In this document: positions 46,482-55,620 of the stretch, piece by piece
Position numbering within the stretch: the first letter of the stretch is position 1
How the letters are laid out: every line of letters begins with the position of its first letter
Source: SSF14 sp037045585
GTDB lineage: Bacteria > Actinomycetota > Acidimicrobiia > Acidimicrobiales > Microtrichaceae
DNA: 64,000 nt
Assembly (NCBI GenBank): GCA_037045585.1
Contig: JBAOIR010000021.1
Coordinates: 62,001-126,000, forward strand
Reading direction: 5' to 3'
Position numbers and translations under genes: made by a program
The notes under the pieces: generated by a model
What the model was told of the DNA's origin: nothing
What the model saw: the letters and a program-made list of their open reading frames with translations, nothing else
Databases searched by the model: none

Positions 46482-48209
46482 ATGGCAAAAGCAAATCTGA
46501 TTACCCCTTATGGCGGCAAACTGGTCAACCTGGTGGTTGAAGGCAAAGAGCGTGAAGAACTGCTCGCCCGCGCAGGCAAACTTCCTTCGATCAAGATCAC
46601 CATGCGCAACATGTGCGATCTTGAATTGATCGCCACCGGCGGATTTTCTCCGCTGACAACTTTCATGGGCAAAGCCGATTATGATCGCGTGCTCAAAGAA
46701 ATGCGCCTTGCGGATGGAACCCTCTTCCCGCTTCCCATCACCCTGACAGCTGATCCTAAAGAACTGCCGACAGTGGGCGAAGAATTGGCATTGCGCAGCG
46801 CAAACTTTGATCTGATCGCGGTCTTGACCCTCGAAGAAGTCTATCACTGGGATGCCGAAGCCGAAGCCGCGCACGCTTATGGTTCAACTGACTCGAAGCA
46901 CCCGATGGTTTCTGAAATGGCCCGCTGGAGCAAGGTCTGCATTTCCGGCGCGTTGAAAGTTGTAAATCTCCCCAAATATTATGACTTTGTAAATTTACGT
47001 CATACACCTGCTCAGGTGCGTGCCATGCTCGAAGAAATGGGACACGACAACGTTGTCGCTTTCCAGACCCGCAATCCTTTGCACCGCATTCACGAAGAAC
47101 TGACCAAGCGCGCCGCTGCCGAAGTGAAAGGTTCATTGATCGTTCACCCTGTGGTTGGTATGACCAAGCCCGGTGACGTGGATCATTACACCCGTGTCCG
47201 CACATACAAGGCATTGGTTGATAATTACTACGACAAGAAAGACACCATGCTCAGCCTGCTTCCATTGGCCATGCGCATGGCAGGCCCGAAGGAAGCTTTG
47301 CTGCATGCCATCATCCGCCGTAATCATGGCGCTAATCACTTCATCGTTGGCCGCGATCACGCAGGGCCGGGAAATGATTCGAGCGGCAAGCCGTTCTACG
47401 GTCCGTATGATGCGCAGGAATTGATGACCAAGTACGAATCCGAACTCGGCGTCAAGATGGTTCCTTTCGAAATGTTGGTCTACCTTCCCGATGAAGCTCG
47501 TTATGTTGAAGAAAAAGATGTACCCAAGGGCGCGAAAGTTGCGAACATCTCCGGTACACAAGTCCGCGATGACTATCTTGCCAAGGGCAAGTTATTACCT
47601 GAATGGTTCACCCGCCCTGAGACTGCTGAAATTTTGCGCGAGATGTATCCTCCGCGCCACAAGCAGGGCTTTTGTATCTGGTTCACCGGTTTGAGCGGAT
47701 CAGGCAAGAGCGCCACAACTGAAGTGCTCACCACCCTGCTGCTCGAGCGCGGACGTGAGATCGCCATCCTCGATGGTGACGTTGTGCGTACCCATCTTTC
47801 GAAGGGTCTCGGCTTCAGCAAGGAAGACCGCGATACCAACATCATCCGCATTGGCTTCGTGGCTGGTGAAATTGTCCACGCGAGCGGTGCAGTGATCTGT
47901 GCTGCCATCAGTCCCTACCGCGCCACTCGTGCAGAAGCGCGCAAGATGGTCGGCGAGAACTTCATCGAAATTTATATGGACACCCCTGTCGAAGTCTGCG
48001 AACAGCGTGATGTGAAAGGCTTATATGCCAAAGCACGTCAGGCCATGGTCGATGGCAAGCCAATGGGCTTCACCGGCGTGGATGATCCATACGAACAGCC
48101 GATCGAACCTGAGATCACATTGCAGGGCTTTGGGGCATCTGCAGAAGAAAATGCGCGTATTGTGGTTGCCTACCTTGAAGCACAAGGCTACATTGGCAAA
48201 CAAGCGTAA
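46482..48209 (+). CDS. sat-cysC: Bifunctional sulfate adenylyltransferase / APS kinase (PAPS synthetase)
   Basis: A 575-residue fusion that makes PAPS from sulfate and ATP. The sulfurylase half (about 1-390) has the HxxH loop QTRNPLHRIHEEL and GRDHAGPGND. The APS kinase half (395-575) has Walker A GLSGSGKSA and the substrate segment LDGDVVRTHLSKGLGFS. No reductase or cysD/N is near, so PAPS is probably made for sulfotransferases rather than for cysteine. It starts after a long AT-rich leader and no close upstream gene, so it is a separate unit. Confidence 0.93.
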   Translation: MAKANLITPYGGKLVNLVVEGKEREELLARAGKLPSIKITMRNMCDLELIATGGFSPLTTFMGKADYDRVLKEMRLADGTLFPLPITLTADPKELPTVGEELALRSANFDLIAVLTLEEVYHWDAEAEAAHAYGSTDSKHPMVSEMARWSKVCISGALKVVNLPKYYDFVNLRHTPAQVRAMLEEMGHDNVVAFQTRNPLHRIHEELTKRAAAEVKGSLIVHPVVGMTKPGDVDHYTRVRTYKALVDNYYDKKDTMLSLLPLAMRMAGPKEALLHAIIRRNHGANHFIVGRDHAGPGNDSSGKPFYGPYDAQELMTKYESELGVKMVPFEMLVYLPDEARYVEEKDVPKGAKVANISGTQVRDDYLAKGKLLPEWFTRPETAEILREMYPPRHKQGFCIWFTGLSGSGKSATTEVLTTLLLERGREIAILDGDVVRTHLSKGLGFSKEDRDTNIIRIGFVAGEIVHASGAVICAAISPYRATRAEARKMVGENFIEIYMDTPVEVCEQRDVKGLYAKARQAMVDGKPMGFTGVDDPYEQPIEPEITLQGFGASAEENARIVVAYLEAQGYIGKQA

Positions 48210-48219
48210 TTGATTTTTT

Positions 48220-48296
48220 ATCGCAGAGACGGCCAACTCCCTTCCCCCAAGAAATTGGGGGAAGGGACGGGGATGGGGGCGTCTCTGTGATTTTTC
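48220..48296. terminator. Nested hairpin, probable terminator of sat-cysC
   Basis: ATCGCAGAGACG (48220-48231) pairs with CGTCTCTGTGAT (48280-48291), which is followed by TTTTT; inside, CCCTTCCCCCAA-GAAA-TTGGGGGAAGGG forms a second hairpin. It matches the accgcagag repeat family and could act as a terminator. Confidence 0.65.
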
Positions 48297-48300
48297 CTGA

Positions 48301-49909
48301 ATGAAACAATATCTGAAACCCCAGTCTCTTTTCTTGATTGCTCTCGGTTTGATTGCCCTGAGCGCACTCGGTGTATTACTTTACAGCACGCCCGAAGGAC
48401 TTGGGCTTTCAGATGACTCGATCGGATATATTGCAGGCGCGCGCAGCATCCTCAGCGGGCAAGGATATCGCGAAGCATGGCTTGCAAGTAATGGTCCTGT
48501 TACACACTTTCCCCCCGGCTTTTCATCTCTATTGGCTTTGATCGGTCTCAGCGGACTTGATCCTCTGCGCGGCGCGCGTTTTCTTAACGCGTTATTATTC
48601 GGCGCAAATGCATTTCTGCTTGGTATCATCGGCTGGCGCATGACCCGCTCACAAATTGCGGGCGTGGTATTGGCTTTACTGTTCACGGTCAATGCTTCGT
48701 TGTTCAATACTCATGCTGTAGCCATGAGCGAGCCGCTCTATATCTTTTTCAGTCTCGCCGCGTTCCTCACTTTCTCTAAATATTATGAAGCGTATTCTGG
48801 AGTGCAGGAGCTTGCTCCTGCATCTGGCAGCAAGCTGCCTGACTCCACATGGCTGATCTCCACAGGCGTCCTTACCGCGTTCACTTATTTAACACGTTAC
48901 GCCGGACTTGCTCTTCTTGCAACCTTCCTCGTTGCGTTAATTCTTCTGCACGATACATGGAAGAAAAAGTTAATCAGCGCCGGAATTTTTCTTGCCAGTT
49001 TTATGCCCCTGGTTCTCGCGTGGAGCCTCCGTAACAAGCTCGTCGCCGACAATGCCACAAATCGCACACTGGTCTATCATCCGCTTTCGGCGGAAAACAT
49101 CGAAACCGGAATCTATAATCTTTCAGCGTTTTTCATCCCTGTCGAAACATGGCGGCGTGAAGTTACAAAAGATCCGAATGTGTTTATTGGTTTTCTTTCG
49201 TTAATAACGCTCGCTTTGCTGATTTGGGTTGTATATAAGGGATTAAAGAAATTTTTTCAACCGGCCAGTGGAAGACCTGAAGTTTTATCTTTTACAAACG
49301 CACTTTATGTCTTCGGTTATCTGGCTTCCATTATTTCGTCCATGATGTTGTTTGACGCGAGTACAAAATTTAAACTGCGTATTCTATCGCCGGTGTATGT
49401 CGCCCTGCTGATCCTGCTCGTACTGTTTGGAAATTGGCTGTGGAACAGGCGTGACATTTCTTTGGCGCGGGTTTGTTGTTTTTACTGCGCTTTTTATTTT
49501 TATCTCTTCACTCTACGATCTCTCCGGCGTCGTGACCAAACTCCACAAAAGCGGACAAGGCTACGCGTCCTTCCAATGGTATGATTCCAAAGCGATGGAT
49601 TTTCTGAGCGAATTGCCTGAGGGTATCCGCATCTATACCAATCAGCCCGGCCCTGTTTATCTGTACACGAATCGTCCCGGCTATGTCTTGCCCGACCTGA
49701 TCGACCCTGTCACCGGTTTGCCGCGTGGTGGATACGAAGAAGGCGTGATCGAGCTTCAACAGGATGTGCTTTCAGGAAACGCCGTTCTTGCGTTGTTCAA
49801 ATTTGGCGCAGAAGATGAAGATGTGCAATCCATTTATACACAACTCGCCGACGGTTTATATCTCGCGCACGATACACACGGCGATACAATTTACACAGCA
49901 AATCCATAA
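48301..49909 (+). CDS. Polytopic glycosyltransferase-like membrane protein, one frameshift, with inserted palindrome
   Basis: About 535 residues. The N-terminus has LGLSDDSIGYIAGARSILSG, with a GT-C-type acidic pair after helix 1, followed by ten or so helices. A palindromic element encodes residues around 166-182 (see 48798). The frame breaks near 49,470; RRDISLAR must continue as FVVFTALFIFISSLY, and the last 150 residues are soluble (IRIYTNQPGPVYLYTNRPGY). A sugar transfer to a surface polymer or lipid is the likely role. Confidence 0.65.
48798..48847 (+). repeat. Palindromic element inserted in a coding sequence, copy 1
   Basis: Outer arms TGGAGT/ACTCCA enclose two hairpins, GCAGGAGC-TT-GCTCCTGC and GGCAGC-AA-GCTGCC. 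It keeps the reading frame and adds the peptide SGVQELAPASGSKLPDST in a loop between two membrane helices. The same element recurs in opposite orientation at 55981. Confidence 0.85.
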
Positions 49910-49918
49910 GGAAATCAA

Positions 49919-50746
49919 ATGACAATTTTTGATAAATTTAGTTTGAAAGATCAAGTGGCCGTTGTCACAGGCGGAGTGGGTCTGCTCGGCACAGAGTTTT
50001 GCAAGACCCTCGCCGAAGCCGGCGCATCTGTTGCGGTTGTTGATCTAAATGGTGACGCCGCTAAAAAAGTGGCGGATGGGCTCACCAAAGATGGATACAA
50101 AGCTGTCGGAATCGCAACCGACATCACCCAGCCTGACTCTGTCAACGCGATGGCCGCCACGGTTCTTTCGACCTTTGGCCGGCTCGACGTTCTGGTAAAT
50201 TCGGCGGCCCTCGATCCAAAGTTCGACCCCGACGCTGCATCCAAAGGAATCGCTCCCGGCGCCTTTGAAGACTATCCGCTTGATCTGTGGAACGCGGCGC
50301 TGAATGTGAATCTGACCGGCATGTTCCTTGTGACACAGGCCTGTGTTAAACAAATGATCGCGCAGGGTAAAAAAGGCAGCATTATCAACATCTGTTCCAC
50401 CTACGGACTCAACGGCCCCGATCAGCGCATCTACATTAAAGACGGCAAGCGTGTGGCTTATAAACCGGTTTATTACACCACCACCAAAGCGGGCGTGATG
50501 GGTTTTACCAAGTATCTCTCTGCCTACTACGCCGGGACAGAGATCCGCGTCAATGCGCTCACTCCGGGCGGCGTGTTCAATAATCATGAAGAATATTTCG
50601 TAACGAATTATTCCGCCAAAACCATTCTGGGACGCATGGCAAAGAAAGATGAAATGAACGGCGCCTTATTATTCCTCGCTTCTGAAGCATCCTCCTACAT
50701 GACCGGCAACAACGTCATCGTAGACGGCGGCTGGACGGCGTGGTAA
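49919..50746 (+). CDS. SDR-family oxidoreductase
   Basis: A 275-residue classical SDR. The cofactor loop TGGVGLLG (with a Val-Gly variation), NSAALDP in place of NNAG, active-site Ser in INICSTYGLNGP, and YYTTTKAG catalytic Tyr-Lys. It starts 9 bp after the previous stop. In a NeuA/NeuB locus it may act on a nonulosonic-acid precursor or nucleotide sugar. Confidence 0.83.
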   Translation: MTIFDKFSLKDQVAVVTGGVGLLGTEFCKTLAEAGASVAVVDLNGDAAKKVADGLTKDGYKAVGIATDITQPDSVNAMAATVLSTFGRLDVLVNSAALDPKFDPDAASKGIAPGAFEDYPLDLWNAALNVNLTGMFLVTQACVKQMIAQGKKGSIINICSTYGLNGPDQRIYIKDGKRVAYKPVYYTTTKAGVMGFTKYLSAYYAGTEIRVNALTPGGVFNNHEEYFVTNYSAKTILGRMAKKDEMNGALLFLASEASSYMTGNNVIVDGGWTAW

Positions 50747-50750
50747 AACC

Positions 50751-50802
50751 GATCGTGGACCAAAGACCGCTGACCGTGGTCTATCGTCCACCGTCCATGG
50801 TC
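50751..50802. repeat. gtggac-type inverted repeat
   Basis: GTGGAC ... GTCCAC arms (50755-50790), with AAGACC/GGTCT inside, fill the gap before neuA. Such 'accgtggacc' repeats recur in Chloroflexota; a related gtggacggcggacgg word lies inside the sulfotransferase at 53217. Confidence 0.55.
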
Positions 50803-50807
50803 TGATT

Positions 50808-52049
50808 ATGACTGAAATCCTCGCCATTATCCCTGCTCGCGGCGGTTCCAAGGGAATCCCGCGCAAAAACATCCGCTCCTTCGCCGGTTATCCATTGATC
50901 GCGTGGAGCATCGCCGCTGCCAAACAATCGGAGTTGGTCACGCGCATCATCGTCTCAACGGATGATGAAGAGATCGCAGCCGTGGCCCGTCAGTGGGGAG
51001 CCGAGACTCCCTTCCTGCGCCCGGCTGAACTGGCACAGGATAAAACCACCGACCTGCCGGTTTTTGAGCACGCGCTCAAATGGCTCGAAGATGTGGAAGG
51101 CTACCGCCCCGAGATCGTTATCCAATTGCGCCCCACATCACCCGTCCGCCCGTTGACGATGGTGGATGATGCAATTCGTATTTTGCTTGAACATGAAGAT
51201 GCCGATTGCGTGCGCGGTGTTGTACCTGCTGCACAAAATCCATTTAAAATGTGGCGATTTAATGGCGAAGGAAAACCATTAAATCAATTACTCGTAGTGG
51301 ACGGCATAGATGAACCCTATAACGCGCCGCGCCAAATTCTTCCGCCTGTCTATTGGCAGACTGGTCATATTGATGCGATCCGCGATCTGACCATCACACA
51401 AAAGAAATCATTGACCGGCGATGTGATTTATCCGCTGTTGATCGACCCCAAATATACAGTGGATATTGACACCCTGCCCGATTGGACGAAGTATGAAGCC
51501 CTCGTCTACAGCGGGCTTGAAATGGTTTCTCCAGGAAACCCCCGCCGTGCCATGCCTGAGATAATCAAGTTGATCGTCACTGACTTCGACGGTGTCCTGA
51601 CCGATGGCAGAGTCTGGATTGATGAAAATGGCAAAGAAACAGTGGCAGCTTCACGGTCCGATTCGATGCGCATCAAACAGCTGCGCGAGTACGGAGTTGA
51701 TGTCATGATCCTGTCGTCCGAGGTAAATCCGGTTGTTAGCGCTCGTGCAAAAAAGATGAATATTGCGGCAGTTCATGGAATGGGTCTGCATGAAAAAGGG
51801 GAGGCATTAAAAAAACATTTGACAGAAAAAAATATTGATGCTTCGCAGGTCGTTTATCTCGGCAATGATTTTAATGATTTGCCGTGTTATGAGATCGCAG
51901 GTTGGTCTGTAGCAGTTGCAGATGCCTACCCGGAAGTTTTACAGGCTGCCGACCATGTGTTGAAGACAAAGGGCGGTTTTGGCGCTTTACGTGAACTGTG
52001 CGATTTAATTTTGAAAGAATTCCAGGAGAAAAATAAAAATGGCTCGTGA
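50808..52049 (+). CDS. neuA: NeuA-type cytidylyltransferase fused to KdsC-like HAD phosphatase
   Basis: A 413-residue fusion. The N-terminal half (1-230) is a CMP-nonulosonic-acid synthetase: AIIPARGGSKGIPRKNIR, STDDEEIAAVA, LRPTSPVRP. The C-terminal half (about 250-405) is a KdsC-like HAD phosphatase with VTDFDGVLTDG (Asp259, Asp261), LSSEVNPVV and YLGNDFNDLP. This mirrors the domain order of animal CMP-sialic acid synthetase. It overlaps neuB by 11 bp, so they are translationally coupled. The exact sugar is not known. Confidence 0.85.
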   Translation: MTEILAIIPARGGSKGIPRKNIRSFAGYPLIAWSIAAAKQSELVTRIIVSTDDEEIAAVARQWGAETPFLRPAELAQDKTTDLPVFEHALKWLEDVEGYRPEIVIQLRPTSPVRPLTMVDDAIRILLEHEDADCVRGVVPAAQNPFKMWRFNGEGKPLNQLLVVDGIDEPYNAPRQILPPVYWQTGHIDAIRDLTITQKKSLTGDVIYPLLIDPKYTVDIDTLPDWTKYEALVYSGLEMVSPGNPRRAMPEIIKLIVTDFDGVLTDGRVWIDENGKETVAASRSDSMRIKQLREYGVDVMILSSEVNPVVSARAKKMNIAAVHGMGLHEKGEALKKHLTEKNIDASQVVYLGNDFNDLPCYEIAGWSVAVADAYPEVLQAADHVLKTKGGFGALRELCDLILKEFQEKNKNGS

Positions 52050-52920
52050 AATTAAATTTGGAAACCGAATGATGGGTGATGGTCACCCTGCTTATGTCAT
52101 CGCAGAAGTGGGTATTAACCACAATGGCGATCTGGATGTTGCCAAGAAAATTATTGATGCCGCCGCTCACGCCGGCGCCGATGCGGTGAAGTTTCAAAAG
52201 CGCACACCCGATGTATGCACACCGCCCGAACAACAAAAACAAATGCGCGAAACCCCCTGGGGTTATATTTCCTATCTCGATTATCGTTACAAGGTTGAAT
52301 TCAACGAAGAGCAATACCGCGAGATCGACCGCTATTGCAAGGAAAAGAAAATTGACTGGATGGTCTCCGTCTGGGATGAACCCTCGGTGGATTTCATGGA
52401 ACAATTTGACACTCCCGCTTACAAAGTTCCTTCCGCTTCGCTCACCGATCACAACCTGATGAAGCGTGTCCGCCAGACCGGCAAGCCGATCATCATTTCA
52501 ACCGGCATGTCTACCATGGATCAAATTTACAAAGGCGTGAACGCGGTTGGTGTGGACAATCTTGTCATCATGCACTGCACCAGCACCTATCCCTGCGAAC
52601 CTGAAGAATTGAATCTCAAAATGATCGAAACCCTGCGCAATGAATTCCCGAATAATCCCATCGGATATTCCGGCCACGAAGTAGGGCTTGTGCCTTCAGC
52701 GGTTGCCATTGCTCTCGGCGCAACTTCCATCGAACGTCACATCACACTCGACCGCGCCATGTGGGGCAGCGATCAGGCCGCATCTGTGGAACCCGGCGGT
52801 TTTGAGAAACTCGTGAAATACATCCGCGTGACAGAAGCCGCGCTGGGTGATGGCGTGAAGAAAGTTTATGAATCTGAAAAAGGTTCAATGAAAAAACTCC
52901 GCCGCATTGTAAATGAATAG
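52039..52920 (+). CDS. neuB: NeuB-family nonulosonate synthase without SAF domain
   Basis: A 293-residue PEP-dependent synthase: YVIAEVGINHNGDLDVAKK, FQKRTPDVCTPPEQQ, VSVWDEPSVDFMEQF, IISTGMST, HCTSTYPC, GYSGHEVG and ERHITLDRAMWGSDQ match NeuB/PseI/LegI. Typical members have about 345 residues with a C-terminal SAF (antifreeze-like) domain; here the protein ends soon after the barrel at IVNE. It would condense PEP with a 6-carbon sugar (ManNAc-like) to a nine-carbon acid, if active without SAF. Confidence 0.83.
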   Translation: MAREIKFGNRMMGDGHPAYVIAEVGINHNGDLDVAKKIIDAAAHAGADAVKFQKRTPDVCTPPEQQKQMRETPWGYISYLDYRYKVEFNEEQYREIDRYCKEKKIDWMVSVWDEPSVDFMEQFDTPAYKVPSASLTDHNLMKRVRQTGKPIIISTGMSTMDQIYKGVNAVGVDNLVIMHCTSTYPCEPEELNLKMIETLRNEFPNNPIGYSGHEVGLVPSAVAIALGATSIERHITLDRAMWGSDQAASVEPGGFEKLVKYIRVTEAALGDGVKKVYESEKGSMKKLRRIVNE

Positions 52921-52927
52921 TATTTGA

Positions 52928-52984
52928 ACCGCAGAGGCGCAGAGTTCGCTGAGTTTTTCTCTGCGCTCTTTGCGTCTCTGCGGT
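52928..52984. repeat. accgcagag-type inverted repeat
   Basis: ACCGCAGAGGCGCAGAG (52928-52944) faces GCGTCTCTGCGGT (ending at 52984) around a CTCTGCGCTC centre. It belongs to the same family as 44587 and 61553. Confidence 0.8.
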
Positions 52985-52992
52985 AAATAATT

Positions 52993-53848
52993 ATGGTACT
53001 CACACAAAAAATTAGACGAACGCTGCGCCCCGCAGGAAAAACCGCTCAAGCCATTTTGCGATGGAAGCGGTTTTCTTTTCATGAAGCCCCGCCCATCTTC
53101 GGCAACTCCAAACCCAAAAGCGGATCGCATCTGCTGCTGCAAATTCTCAACGGCTTCACGCAGATCATGCCCTATCGTTATGTTGAAGCAGACCCGATCA
53201 GCACAATAAAGAAAGACGGTGGACGGCGGACGGCAGACGATATTTTAGACGGATTTACATACTCTGAAAAATGGCGTGATCGGCTGGGGCTATCTGGATG
53301 CCACCCCCGAGAACGCATCTTTCTTAACTGAAACAGGGCGCGTCAACTATTTTATTTATCGCGACCCGAGAGATATGCTCGTCTCGCAAGTCTTCTTCGC
53401 GACCGATATGCACGGTGAGCACGGAATGCACGACTACTACAACTCACTGCCTGATTTTGGCGCGAGATTAAATGTCGCCATCACCGGCATTGACCGTGAC
53501 GGATTAAAAATGGTCAGCGTTAAACAAAGATATGAAGGTGTCTTTCAATGGCTCGAGCAAAAAAATGTGATGTGCCTGCGCTTTGAAGACCTGATCAACA
53601 ATCGCGATGTCACATTAAACGCCATGCTCGATGAAGTGGAAAAGACCGGTTACAAAATCCCCACTCCACGCCCACAGGCATTGTCTGTTTTAGTGGATGC
53701 GATCCAGCCCAAAAAGAGTCACACCTTCCGCTCCGGCAAAACCGGCGGATGGAAACAACACTTCACCGACGAACACAAAAAACTATTCAAGGATGTGGCT
53801 GGTGATTTATTGGTAAGATTGGGGTATGAAAAGAACAACGATTGGTAA
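52993..53848 (+). CDS. Sulfotransferase, type B, one frameshift
   Basis: About 284 residues. The PAPS loop is GNSKPKSGSHLLLQIL; NYFIYRDPRDMLVSQVFF is the 3'-phosphate motif; the C-terminus has GGWKQHFTDEHKKLFKDVAG. The frame breaks near 53,260, just after a gtggacggcggacgg repeat: IKKDGGRRTADDILD must continue into LKNGVIGWGYLDATPEN. An in-frame repeat insertion plus one indel may explain this. It resembles the sulfotransferase at 58623. Confidence 0.78.
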
Positions 53849-53922
53849 CACATATAACGCACGGGGCGCTTCTTTCACAGGATCGCCCCGTGTGACTTTC
53901 ATAATCTAGAATGGGGTGTTTG

Positions 53923-55611
53923 ATGAGAAAAGTTTTTCCCTGCCTTCTGATCGCAATTTTTATTTTATCCGCCTGCGGAAATCCGCCCGCAGAACCAGTG
54001 ACCGTGGACGATGCGCCAACACCCACTGCACAGCCGGCGCAAATTTCAACGGCCACGCCAACTATTCCCGTCCCCACCGCAACCGCTGTTTCACTGGCAC
54101 TGGCAGACCAGCCCGTCTTTCTTGCCTGGCCCATGCCCTCGTATATCGGCACGGCGCGCATTTCACAATACCCCAACTCCCCGTGGACATGGAACTACCT
54201 GGGACTGAACGCCGGCTATCAATGTCCGCCGATGTTCGGGTATCTGTTGAACATGGACTCCCATCCCTACTGGCGCGATCTGTCCATTCCTGAAGAGCAG
54301 GATAAGGCGCAGGCTGATCCGCATAACTTTGAGATGGTTGAATGCTATTCGACAGATAACAACGTCGGCGCGAACGGCCACGAAGGGACGGATATCAAAG
54401 CGCCCGCCGGCACGCCCGTCTACGCCGCTGCGGATGGCAAAGTGCAAACGTGGCGTTTTTCAGGGATGACGACCATGATCGTCTTGAAGCATTGCCTCGG
54501 CGGCACATGGGATGAAGCGCATCAATGTGTAGACGGGCGGCAGTGGTACACCACCTATATGCATATTGAAATCAACAATGCTTTGCTGGTTGAAAACCTT
54601 GATGTTGCACAGGGTACACAGGTCGGGACGATCTACGACCAGAGCATCAATTCACATTTGCATTTTGAAACCGGGCTTGATTTACGCAGCTATACCAACT
54701 TCGTTAATCCGTGGGGACGTGACGAAGCGCCCTGGCTCGGCTGTATGTGGCTTGATCAATCCATTTGCATTAATCCGAATCCTGATTACAAACGCGTGGC
54801 GTTATATACCACTTCTGAAAGATTATTCATCAAACAGGGCGAAGCAGACCCGATTGAGATATTTGATGCGCAGGGACTAAAACAGATCCGCTTATATGGT
54901 GAGCACGTTATTGTCATGGATGCGATGAATCGTTTGCTGGTAAATGATGAGGGCTTAGGCTGGAAGACTCTGGCAGAGAATATCACCGAGTTTCAAGTTT
55001 CAAATACCCGCATCGCCATTCTCGATCAAAACAGAAACCTGCTTGTTAAAGAAGATGTAAATAGCGAATGGACTTTACAAGCGGAACGCGTCCGCATGTT
55101 TTCGGTTTCAGATCACAGGCTGGAATATTTAACCGAAAGCGGCGACCTCTTTATCAAACAGGATGAATTAACAAATGAGTGGACTCTGGTCGTGCAAAAT
55201 GTATCTGCCTTTCAACTGAACGATAACCGTGTGGCCGTTGTGGATTCTCAAGGCGTGCTGTTTGCAAACGAAGGTTTGCTCTCTGCAGAATGGGAGCAAA
55301 TGGCGCAGGGCGTGAAGGCTTTTCAATTAACCGACGTGCGCCTCGGTATTCTAAATATGAATGATGAATTGCTGGTGAAAGAAGGAAACCTGCGCGCCGA
55401 ATGGCTGACCCTCGCGGAAAATGTCCGCTGGTTTCAATTGGCTGATTATCGCATCTTGATGCAATCTGCCGCTGGCGAATTTAAATTGAAGGAAGGCAAT
55501 CTCTATCAGGCATGGAGTGATATAGGGTTCGCAGAATTAAACCTTGACTCTCAACGGCGGAGTCCCCGCCTTTACCCGCTGAAATCCCTGATGTACTTGT
55601 ATGCCGTATAA
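53923..55611 (+). CDS. M23-family peptidase lipoprotein with C-terminal 37-residue repeats
   Basis: A 562-residue lipoprotein (ATG 53923, lipobox LSACG). A Thr/Pro linker precedes an LytM/M23 zinc-peptidase domain: HEGTDIKAPAGTPVYAA and HLHFETG give His-His-Asp-type ligands. After about residue 290 come six to seven repeats of about 37 residues ('LLVKEGNL.AEW..LAENV..FQLAD.R') that look like tectonin-type propeller blades. It may cut peptidoglycan or bind surface glycans. It has an alternative start at 53911. Confidence 0.72.
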   Translation: MRKVFPCLLIAIFILSACGNPPAEPVTVDDAPTPTAQPAQISTATPTIPVPTATAVSLALADQPVFLAWPMPSYIGTARISQYPNSPWTWNYLGLNAGYQCPPMFGYLLNMDSHPYWRDLSIPEEQDKAQADPHNFEMVECYSTDNNVGANGHEGTDIKAPAGTPVYAAADGKVQTWRFSGMTTMIVLKHCLGGTWDEAHQCVDGRQWYTTYMHIEINNALLVENLDVAQGTQVGTIYDQSINSHLHFETGLDLRSYTNFVNPWGRDEAPWLGCMWLDQSICINPNPDYKRVALYTTSERLFIKQGEADPIEIFDAQGLKQIRLYGEHVIVMDAMNRLLVNDEGLGWKTLAENITEFQVSNTRIAILDQNRNLLVKEDVNSEWTLQAERVRMFSVSDHRLEYLTESGDLFIKQDELTNEWTLVVQNVSAFQLNDNRVAVVDSQGVLFANEGLLSAEWEQMAQGVKAFQLTDVRLGILNMNDELLVKEGNLRAEWLTLAENVRWFQLADYRILMQSAAGEFKLKEGNLYQAWSDIGFAELNLDSQRRSPRLYPLKSLMYLYAV

Positions 55612-55620
55612 TACGCAACT

